This document shows, piece after piece, positions 1 through 6,186 of a stretch of 11,885 nt of DNA. The notes under the pieces are model-generated. The model was given only the letters and a program-made list of their open reading frames with translations, made no database searches and had not been told where the DNA came from. The DNA is taken from the NCBI GenBank assembly GCA_031376455.1, contig JANMDU010000140.1:1-11885 (forward strand), given 5' to 3'. Each line of letters begins with the position of its first letter. Position 1 is the first letter of the stretch. The translations under genes and the position numbers were made by a program. This DNA comes from JANMDU01 sp031376455 (GTDB taxonomy: Bacteria; Pseudomonadota; Gammaproteobacteria; Burkholderiales; Burkholderiaceae_C).

Positions 1-3000
1 GGCCGCAGCTTGAATCCCTTTGATGTGCTGAAGCTCACCGTCAGCGAGGCGGCCAAGCTGTTTGCCAATGATCGCGATGTGATCCGCGCTTTGCAACCTA
101 TTCTTGATGTCGGCTTAGAGTATGTGAAGCTTGGGCAGCCTGTGCCCACGCTCTCGGGAGGTGAATCCCAACGCTTAAAGCTAGCAGGCTTTTTGGCCGA
201 GGCTGCGCGAGATGCCGCTAAATCTAAGCAACGCCTTGCCACCAAAGGCACGCTATTTTTATTCGATGAGCCCACCACCGGCCTGCATTTTGAAGATATC
301 AGCAAACTCATGCGCGCGCTGCGCAAGCTGCTCGATGCAGGGCATTCGGTGCTCGTGATTGAGCACAATTTAGATGTGATTCGCTCCAGCGATTGGCTGA
401 TTGATCTGGGGCCCGAGGGCGGCGATGCGGGAGGCGCAGTGGTGGCATTTGGCATGCCAGAAGATGTGAAACACCATGCCACTTCGTTCACTGCACAAGC
501 GCTGCGCGACTACGACTCAGCGCTAGGCTTGAATGGCATCGCTGTGCATGAAAAATCTGATTTACTATCAAAATATGAGCACTCTGCGCAATATATACGC
601 CGGCAAGAGGTCAAAAAAGCTTCAAAAGAAAGCGATAACTGCATTCAAATCGTCAATGCGCGCGAACACAACCTCAAGGGCTTGTCCGTCAATATTCCGC
701 GCGGCAAATTCACCGTGGTCTCTGGCGTTTCAGGCTCTGGCAAATCCACACTCGCCTTTGATATTTTGTTCAACGAAGGTCAGCGCCGCTATCTAGAAAG
801 CTTGAATGCCTATGCCCGCAGCATTGTGCAGCCTGCGGGTCGCCCAGAAGTGGATGCCGTATTCGGCATTCCGCCCACGGTCGCGATTGAGCAGCGCCTC
901 TCGCGCGGTGGCCGCAAATCCACGGTGGGCACGACCACAGAGGTGTGGCATTTCCTGCGCCTCTTGTACGTCAAGCTCGGCACGCAGCATTGCGTGCATG
1001 ACGATGCCGCCGTGCAGCCGCAAACGGCAGATCGCATTGCGGCGCAGCTTACGACGATTTATAAAGGTCGGCAGATCGGTATCCTTGCGCCGCTGGTGAT
1101 CGCTCGCAAGGGTGTGTACACCGAGTTGGCTGACTGGGCGCGGCCACGGGGTTACACGCATCTGCGCGTGGATGGCGAGTTTCTGCCGACCACGGGCTTC
1201 CCGCGTATTGATCGATTCAAAGAGCACACGGTGGAGCTGCCGGTGGCTGATTTGGTGATGAAGCCAGAGAATGAAGCGGCGCTGCGAGCTGCTCTGGCAA
1301 CAGCGCTGGAGCAAGGCAAAGGCGTGGTGCATGTGATGACCTCGCTCGATGGTTTGCAAGAAGCCATGATTGCAAAAACTTCTACGGCGCACATTGGAAA
1401 AGTCGAAGTTTTTTCCACCAAACGCGCCTGCCCGGTTTGTGCCACCAGCTACCCCGAGCTTGATCCGCGCCTGTTTTCCTACAACAGCAAACACGGCTGG
1501 TGCCCCGATTGCGTGGGCACAGGTAAGCAGCTCACACGCGAGCAGCGCAAAGTGCTTGATGATTCCGTGCGCGATGATGACAACCGTGGCCGCGAGCAGA
1601 GCTTTGCTGAGGTGGAAGTCGAAGATGTGAGCGATCAAGATTGCACGAGCTGCTCTGGCACTCGCCTCAATAAGCAAGCCCGCTTCGTGAAGTTCAGCAG
1701 GATCGGCATCACCGAAATCGCTCGCCTCTCCGTGCGCGATATTCGCCTTTGGGTTGAAAAACTCACGCTCTCAGGCCGCGAAGGCGAAGTGGCGCGTGAT
1801 TTGATTCCCGAGATCAAGAGCCGCTTGGAATTTTTGGAAGAAGTGGGCTTGGGCTATCTCACGCTGGATCGCGGCGCGCCCACACTCTCTGGCGGCGAAG
1901 CGCAGCGTATTCGCCTGGCCGCGCAGCTGGGCAGCAATTTGCAAGGCGTCTGCTACGTGCTGGATGAGCCCACGATTGGCTTGCATGCGCGAGACAATCA
2001 AATCTTGCTCAACGCGCTGCACAAGCTCAGCGAGAAAGGCAACACGCTCGTGGTGGTGGAGCACGATGTGGATACGATCCGCCGCGCCGAGCACATTATT
2101 GACATTGGGCCGAGTGCGGGCAAGCGAGGCGGTCAGGTAGTGGCGCAAGGCTCGGTGGCCGACATCATGGCTGTGCCTGAATCGGCCACGGGGCGTTACT
2201 TGCGCGATGCTATTGCGCATCCGCTGCATACGCGCCGCAAGATCGATGGTGAATTCAAGCTCACGGTCAAAAACGCCACGCTGCACAATTTGCAAAACGT
2301 GAGCTGCGATGTGCCGCTCAAACGCTTGGTCGCTATCACTGGCGTATCGGGCTCAGGCAAATCTACTTTCGCAAGAGATGTGTTGCTGGCCAATGTGTAT
2401 GCCGCCGTCACAGCGCGCGGCATGAAGCGCGAAGCACCTGACTTCAAAGCTTGGAAAAATTGCGATGGCATCAATGCTTGGGCGCAGTTGGATCGCGTGC
2501 TTGAAGTCGATCAAACTCCGATTGGCAAAACCCCACGCTCTTGCCCCGCTACCTACATCGGCTTTTGGGATGCGATTCGCAAGCTCTTCGCCGAAACGCT
2601 TGAAGCCAAAGCACGCGGCTATGCTCCCGGGCGCTTTAGTTTCAACACCGGCGAAGGCCGCTGCCCCGGCTGCGAAGGCCAAGGCATGCGCACGATTGAG
2701 ATGAGCTTTTTGCCGGATGTGAAAGTGCCCTGCGAAGTCTGTCACGGCGCGCGCTTTAATTCCGAAACTTTGGCCGTGAGCTGGCGCGGTAAGAGCATTG
2801 GCGATGTGCTGACGATGGAAGTCGATGAGGCTGTAGACTTCTTCGTCAATATGCCCAGCATCGCGCATCCTTTGCAATTGCTCAAAGATGTCGGGCTGGG
2901 CTACCTCACGCTCGGTCAACCCTCGCCGACCCTCAGTGGTGGCGAGGCTCAGCGGATCAAGCTCGTCACTGAGCTGTCCAAAGTACGTGATGAAGTCGGT

Positions 3001-3300
3001 AAGCGCGGCAACAAAGCGCCGCACACGCTCTACGTCTTAGATGAGCCCACCGTTGGTCTGCACATGCAAGATGTTGAAAAACTCATCCACGTTCTGCACC
3101 GCTTGGTCAACGGCGGCCACAGCGTGATCGTGATTGAGCATGATCTCGATGTGATCGCCGAAGCCGATTGGGTGATTGATCTGGGGCCTGAGGGTGGCAA
3201 AGAGGGCGGGAAGATTGTGGCGATGTGTACGCCAGAGGAGCTGGTGCGCAAGAAGACGCATACTGGCGTGGCCTTGGCTTCGGTGTTGTCGCGCGTCTAG
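1..3300 (+). CDS. uvrA: Tandem-duplicated UvrA-family ABC ATPase, 5'-truncated by window edge
   Basis: UvrA-type ABC ATPases scan DNA for damage and load UvrB in nucleotide excision repair. Residues are counted from position 10; the frame is open to position 1, so the true start lies upstream. Residues 1-165 match the end of a UvrA C-terminal nucleotide-binding domain (signature LSGGES at 48-53, Walker B FDEP near 85-88). After a polar linker (about 165-210) a second UvrA unit follows: Walker A GVSGSGKST (239-247), UvrB-binding-like region (about 335-470), zinc cysteines C474/C477/C498/C501, CTSC (545-548), LSGGEAQR (626), LDEP (651-654), second Walker A (778-786), zinc cysteines 885/888/908/911, LSGGEAQR (975) and LDEP (1010-1013). 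The second unit alone is close to the 940 residues of ordinary UvrA, so the whole protein is a fusion of two. The insertion domain between C501 and C545 is very short. All ATPase motifs look intact. A canonical UvrA probably exists elsewhere (inference). Confidence 0.93.
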   Translation, partial: GRSLNPFDVLKLTVSEAAKLFANDRDVIRALQPILDVGLEYVKLGQPVPTLSGGESQRLKLAGFLAEAARDAAKSKQRLATKGTLFLFDEPTTGLHFEDISKLMRALRKLLDAGHSVLVIEHNLDVIRSSDWLIDLGPEGGDAGGAVVAFGMPEDVKHHATSFTAQALRDYDSALGLNGIAVHEKSDLLSKYEHSAQYIRRQEVKKASKESDNCIQIVNAREHNLKGLSVNIPRGKFTVVSGVSGSGKSTLAFDILFNEGQRRYLESLNAYARSIVQPAGRPEVDAVFGIPPTVAIEQRLSRGGRKSTVGTTTEVWHFLRLLYVKLGTQHCVHDDAAVQPQTADRIAAQLTTIYKGRQIGILAPLVIARKGVYTELADWARPRGYTHLRVDGEFLPTTGFPRIDRFKEHTVELPVADLVMKPENEAALRAALATALEQGKGVVHVMTSLDGLQEAMIAKTSTAHIGKVEVFSTKRACPVCATSYPELDPRLFSYNSKHGWCPDCVGTGKQLTREQRKVLDDSVRDDDNRGREQSFAEVEVEDVSDQDCTSCSGTRLNKQARFVKFSRIGITEIARLSVRDIRLWVEKLTLSGREGEVARDLIPEIKSRLEFLEEVGLGYLTLDRGAPTLSGGEAQRIRLAAQLGSNLQGVCYVLDEPTIGLHARDNQILLNALHKLSEKGNTLVVVEHDVDTIRRAEHIIDIGPSAGKRGGQVVAQGSVADIMAVPESATGRYLRDAIAHPLHTRRKIDGEFKLTVKNATLHNLQNVSCDVPLKRLVAITGVSGSGKSTFARDVLLANVYAAVTARGMKREAPDFKAWKNCDGINAWAQLDRVLEVDQTPIGKTPRSCPATYIGFWDAIRKLFAETLEAKARGYAPGRFSFNTGEGRCPGCEGQGMRTIEMSFLPDVKVPCEVCHGARFNSETLAVSWRGKSIGDVLTMEVDEAVDFFVNMPSIAHPLQLLKDVGLGYLTLGQPSPTLSGGEAQRIKLVTELSKVRDEVGKRGNKAPHTLYVLDEPTVGLHMQDVEKLIHVLHRLVNGGHSVIVIEHDLDVIAEADWVIDLGPEGGKEGGKIVAMCTPEELVRKKTHTGVALASVLSRV

Positions 3301-3457
3301 TTGCTTGCGTTTTTGCTGGTTGGGGGATCGCGCTGTCTGCGCGTTTTGCTGCGTGTCCTCCGACGGCGTTGAACTTTGTTCTTCTCAGGGAACTGGGTTT
3401 CGCCGCCTCCCCCTTTACCTCCGCAAAACACGCAGACAGCGCGATCTTGCGAGCGCT
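3301..3457. other. Intergenic gap between convergent uvrA-like and HAD genes
   Basis: This 157-bp stretch separates the stop of the uvrA-like gene from the stop of the minus-strand HAD gene. Short open frames run through it in several frames, but all are continuations of out-of-frame reads from the flanking genes and none has a convincing start. Its main content is a long inverted repeat (listed separately). I see no run of T after a compact GC hairpin, so there is no standard intrinsic terminator for either gene; the inverted repeat may do that job in both directions. Confidence 0.7.
3326..3446. repeat. Inverted repeat, 24-bp arms, 73-bp spacer
   Basis: The arm at 3326-3349 (begins GATCGCGCTGTCTGCG) is the reverse complement of the arm at 3423-3446 at 23 of 24 positions; the single difference changes C to T in the left arm's terms. 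The spacer (3350-3422) holds a small hairpin around GTTCTT-CTCA-GGGAAC. The left arm starts 26 bp after the uvrA-like stop and the right arm lies 12 bp beyond the HAD stop, so the element fills the gap between two converging genes. It could be a bidirectional terminator or mRNA-stabilising hairpin, or a small non-autonomous element with terminal inverted repeats. I see no clear target-site duplication around it and no coding content inside. Confidence 0.75.
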
Positions 3458-4288
3458 CTAGTGTGCAGAGGAGTTCAGAGTTTGAACAAGCTCCGCAAAG
3501 CCTGCGCCGCGTTCAGATTGAGTGACGTAACGTGGGAGATGCTTTAACTCTGGCAAAAAGCGCGCGATGTTTGCGACGCCCACGCTATTGTCAAACGCTT
3601 CAAACATCAATTGATCGTTTGTTGAATCGCCTACATATGCCCAGCTATTCATCTCTTTCGATAGATCACGGCCATAGAGTTCTTGCACGATCCAATGTGC
3701 GCCTTGAAGCTTGTTGTGTGAGCCGAGCCAGCTGTTGATGTGGATGGAGCTCACTGTTGCTTGCAAGCCTTCGATTTGCATGATTTGCACGACTTGTGCG
3801 ATTTTCTGAGGCGGCAAATACGTGAACTCGCTGTGGTCGATGGCGATGTCTGTTTCGCGGCCTGCGCTATCTGTGCTGCGCACCGCGCCTTGCACTTCGC
3901 GCTCGATACGAGCGAGGACACGCTGTAAATACGCGTAGTTGTTCTCTCGTGTGGCTGCATCTGCTTGGTATGATTTTGATAGCACCCCGCGCATATTCTT
4001 TGCCGGCGATGTGCTACTTTTGCTTAAAAAATTACTCTTAAAGAGTGCAACTGAGCCGTTCTCAGCCACGATGCAATCCACAGGCCATTCAGCGGCAAAA
4101 GGCTCGCTCCAGCCCACAGGTCGACCCGTGATGGCAATCACATTTAAACCTGCCGCCTTCAAATCATGCAAGGCTTGCAGCGCATCGGGCGTGATTGCGC
4201 CGTCTGTGGTGAGTGTGTCGTCAATGTCGGTGAACACGCCGGTGATGCGCTGGCGTTGCTCCGAAGGCCAATCTTGAAGAGGCTTCAC
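3458..4288 (-). CDS. HAD superfamily subfamily IIB hydrolase (phosphatase)
   Basis: This is a soluble haloacid-dehalogenase-type phosphatase of about 276 residues, the normal size for the Cof / sucrose-phosphatase / mannosyl-3-phosphoglycerate-phosphatase group. Motif I is DIDDT near residue 21 (the first Asp would be the nucleophile), motif II is AITGRP near 53, the conserved Lys is near 193 in a GSHNK context, and motif IV is GDSTND near 220. A type C2 cap would lie between motifs II and III. Its substrate cannot be read from sequence. The start is either TTG at 4291 or the next codon, GTG at 4288; I prefer GTG because AAGGCGG, overlapping the prfC stop, then sits 6 nt upstream rather than 3. 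It lies 8-11 nt after prfC on the same strand, so it is probably co-transcribed and perhaps translationally coupled. Residues about 83-107 are an AT-rich, Ser/Lys-rich segment that looks like a lineage-specific insert. Confidence 0.88.
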   Translation of the reverse strand: MKPLQDWPSEQRQRITGVFTDIDDTLTTDGAITPDALQALHDLKAAGLNVIAITGRPVGWSEPFAAEWPVDCIVAENGSVALFKSNFLSKSSTSPAKNMRGVLSKSYQADAATRENNYAYLQRVLARIEREVQGAVRSTDSAGRETDIAIDHSEFTYLPPQKIAQVVQIMQIEGLQATVSSIHINSWLGSHNKLQGAHWIVQELYGRDLSKEMNSWAYVGDSTNDQLMFEAFDNSVGVANIARFLPELKHLPRYVTQSERGAGFAELVQTLNSSAH

Positions 4289-4299
4289 CAATGACCGCC

Positions 4300-5934
4300 T
4301 TAGCTCGCTTGCAATTCCAACCCTGCATGCTCGCGCAGCGCGTGGAATTGAATCTTTGGGTGGCGCTCTTGCGTGAGGCGCAGATCGTAGGGTGAGGTGA
4401 GCAAGTAGGCCAATGCATCAACGCCATCGAGCGCGAGCTTGGCTTGGTTTTTATTCATGAATTCTTTCATCGCCGCTTCATCATCGCAGGTGATCCAGCG
4501 CGCGCCGGTGTAGCTCGATCCCAGCAGCCGCGCATCCACGCCATACTCGCCTTTCAAGCGATGCTGCACCACTTCAAACTGTAATTGCCCAATCGCGCCA
4601 AGCAGCATGTTGCCGCCCGCTTGCGGGCGAAACACTTGAATCGCGCCTTCTTCGCCAAGCTGCATCAAGCCTTGCGAGAGCTGCTTGGATTTCATCGGAT
4701 TGGCCAGCTCCACCGCTTGGAACATTTCTGGCGCGAAGAAGGGCAGGCCGGTGAATTGCAAATCAGCTTGCGAGCCAATGCCTTCGGTGATCGTGTCGCC
4801 CAGCTGCACGCCGCCATGCGTGGTGAAGCCAATGATGTCGCCTGCGTAGGCTTCTTCCACAGCTTCGCGGCGTTGACTCATAAAAGTCACCACGCTGGTG
4901 GGCCGCAATTCTTTCGTAGTACGCTGCACTTTAAGCCGCATGCCGCTGGTGAACTTGCCCGAGCACACACGCACGAAAGCAATACGGTCGCGGTGATTCG
5001 CGTCCATATTCGCCTGCACTTTGAACACCACGCCTGAGAAGCCTTCGTCGTCGGGCTGCACTTCCCGCTCTGGCGCTTCTTTCAAGCCGCTGCTCACGCG
5101 TAAGCGCGGTGGCGGCGCGAGATCGGCAATCGCATCGAGCACTTCTCTAATGCCAAAGTTGTTAATGGCTGAGCCAAAGAACACAGGCGTTTGCTTGGCC
5201 GCTAAAAAATCTGCCTCGTTGTAGCGCGGCGCAGCTTCTTGCACCAGCTCCACATTGCCTTCAGCCAACTCAAACTCTGTGCCGATGCGTTCGCGCAATT
5301 TCTCTTTCTCAGCAAGCGGCACGATCTCATCGCCTTCATCGGCCAGCTTGTCCGAGCCGGGTTTGAACAGCCGCATTTGCTCCTTGCGCAAATCCATGAT
5401 GCCGGCAAATAATTTGCCTTGCCCCACGGGCCATGCCATCGGCACGCAAGGCATGCCGAGTGCTTGCTCCACTTCATCGAGCAATTCCAGCGGATCGCGG
5501 CCTTCGCGATCCATCTTGTTGATAAACGTGATGATCGGCGTATTGCGCTGGCGACACACTTCAATCAAACGCCGCGTTTGCGGCTCCACGCCATTGGCCG
5601 CATCAATCACCATCAAGGCTGAGTCCACGGCCGTGAGCACGCGATAGGTGTCTTCCGAGAAATCACGATGGCCGGGTGTATCCAGCAAATTAATCACATG
5701 ATCGCGATACAGCATCTGCATGACAGAAGATGCGACAGAAATGCCGCGCTGCTTTTCAATCTCCATCCAGTCGGAGGTGGCATGCCGCGTGGCCTTGCGC
5801 GCTTTCACCGAGCCTGCAATATGGATCGCGCCTGAGAACAGCAAGAGCTTTTCAGTGAGCGTGGTTTTTCCTGCATCGGGGTGCGAGATGATGGCAAATG
5901 TGCGGCGGCGGCGGGTTTCGGTGGCGAGAGACAA
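4300..5934 (-). CDS. prfC: Peptide chain release factor 3 (RF3), GTPase
   Basis: RF3 is a translational GTPase that removes RF1 or RF2 from the ribosome after peptide release. At 544 residues it is slightly longer than E. coli RF3 (529). GTPase motifs are in order: G1 HPDAGKTT (18-25), the switch region with RGIS (63-66), G3 DTPGH (85-89) and G4 NKMD (139-142). EF-Tu-like domain II and the RF3-specific C-terminal domain follow, with FKVQANMD, QFEVVQHRL and ARWI typical of RF3 rather than EF-G. The N-terminus MSLATETRRRRTFAI fits the family exactly at a TTG codon (5934-5932). No ATG or GTG lies in frame between it and an upstream stop at 5998-6000, so TTG is the only reasonable start, with only a weak GGAT ahead of it. 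It is divergent from ahcY and leads the HAD gene in an apparent two-gene operon. Confidence 0.97.
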   Translation of the reverse strand: MSLATETRRRRTFAIISHPDAGKTTLTEKLLLFSGAIHIAGSVKARKATRHATSDWMEIEKQRGISVASSVMQMLYRDHVINLLDTPGHRDFSEDTYRVLTAVDSALMVIDAANGVEPQTRRLIEVCRQRNTPIITFINKMDREGRDPLELLDEVEQALGMPCVPMAWPVGQGKLFAGIMDLRKEQMRLFKPGSDKLADEGDEIVPLAEKEKLRERIGTEFELAEGNVELVQEAAPRYNEADFLAAKQTPVFFGSAINNFGIREVLDAIADLAPPPRLRVSSGLKEAPEREVQPDDEGFSGVVFKVQANMDANHRDRIAFVRVCSGKFTSGMRLKVQRTTKELRPTSVVTFMSQRREAVEEAYAGDIIGFTTHGGVQLGDTITEGIGSQADLQFTGLPFFAPEMFQAVELANPMKSKQLSQGLMQLGEEGAIQVFRPQAGGNMLLGAIGQLQFEVVQHRLKGEYGVDARLLGSSYTGARWITCDDEAAMKEFMNKNQAKLALDGVDALAYLLTSPYDLRLTQERHPKIQFHALREHAGLELQAS

Positions 5935-6016
5935 AACAGATCCAGTAGTCGTGACGAATGGGAAATTGAGGCAGTGGCAAACGCAATGCGTAACCGTCTA
6001 GTATAATTTGAGACTT
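5935..6016. promoter_or_regulatory. Divergent promoter region between prfC and ahcY
   Basis: The plus strand has a perfect -10 box, TATAAT, at 6002-6007. It sits just ahead of the SAH aptamer, so transcription would start near 6013-6015 and the aptamer would lie at the 5' end of the ahcY mRNA, as is usual. No good -35 hexamer lies 16-18 bp upstream, so an activator or the strong -10 may compensate. On the minus strand TATACT (6005-6000) overlaps the same bases and could be the -10 for prfC, giving a leader of roughly 60 nt; that reading is weaker. Confidence 0.6.
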
Positions 6017-6092
6017 CCGAGGAGCGTTGCAGCACTGTTTCCAGATTGAAATGTGCGAGGCTCGGGACAATCTTTAAATTGCAACGACGCTC
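6017..6092 (+). promoter_or_regulatory. SAH riboswitch aptamer upstream of ahcY
   Basis: The sequence matches the S-adenosylhomocysteine riboswitch of proteobacteria, which binds SAH and switches on SAH-recycling genes. Visible elements are CCGAGGAGCGTTGC (6017-6030), GAGGCTCGG (6057-6065) and GCAACGACGCTC (6081-6092). CCGAG (6017-6021) pairs with CTCGG (6061-6065). GAGCG and TTGC (6022-6030) pair with CGCTC and GCAA in 6081-6092, giving the family's interleaved pseudoknot-like layout. It lies 95 nt upstream of ahcY, the classic target gene, directly behind a TATAAT box. High SAH should raise AhcY synthesis. Confidence 0.93.
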
Positions 6093-6117
6093 ACCCGCTG
6101 ATTCTTGTGTGGTGAGC
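6089..6117 (+). promoter_or_regulatory. Putative expression-platform stem competing with the SAH aptamer
   Basis: GCTCACC (6089-6095) is exactly complementary to GGTGAGC (6111-6117), with a 15-nt loop. The left half reuses GCTC (6089-6092), which in the aptamer pairs with the 5' strand, so the two structures exclude each other. The stem is followed by a pyrimidine-rich stretch TCCCCCTTATCTTTT. A reading that fits the known ON behaviour of this class is that without SAH the stem forms and attenuates transcription; with SAH the aptamer keeps GCTC and the stem is lost. The U-tract is not canonical, so the mechanism is inferred. Confidence 0.55.
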
Positions 6118-6155
6118 TCCCCCTTATCTTTTGGTCGAGCGAGCGGCGCATGCGT

Positions 6156-6180
6156 CAGTGGAAATCTTTAACCACTGGAG
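6156..6180 (+). promoter_or_regulatory. Hairpin touching the ahcY Shine-Dalgarno
   Basis: CAGTGG (6156-6161) pairs with CCACTG (6172-6177) around a 10-nt AT-rich loop. The ahcY Shine-Dalgarno GGAG (6177-6180) begins on the last base of this stem and lies 6 nt before the ATG at 6187. The hairpin could partly limit ribosome access, or present the GGAG at the foot of a helix. It is a possible second control layer of the SAH riboswitch leader. Confidence 0.45.
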
Positions 6181-6186
6181 TTAACC

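Noticed and set aside
976..1010. Missing zinc ligand in the second UvrA unit (Cys-Val-His instead of CxxC near residues 328-331)
   Set aside because: E. coli UvrA, as I recall it, also has Cys and His rather than CxxC at this place, so the change does not clearly mean loss of zinc binding.
793..1677. Long antisense open frame of 294 codons inside the uvrA-like gene
   Set aside because: It lies wholly opposite a well-conserved gene, its translation shows no family motifs, and GC-rich third positions commonly leave such frames open. Similar frames at 1771-2295 and 2353-3024 were rejected for the same reason.
3326..3446. Integron attC site
   Set aside because: A GTTGAAC matching one core-site pattern is present in the spacer, but the partner core and the usual four-box layout are absent and the flanking genes are core genes.
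3176..3547. Open frame running from the uvrA-like 3' end across the intergenic repeat
   Set aside because: Its first part overlaps conserved uvrA-like code in another frame, and the rest follows the inverted repeat and HAD antisense. No family-like sequence or ribosome site supports it.
5975..5989. Sigma-54 promoter-like GG-N10-GC
   Set aside because: The spacing fits by chance, but the -12 part reads ATGC rather than TTGC, and a perfect TATAAT lies just downstream in the right place for ahcY.
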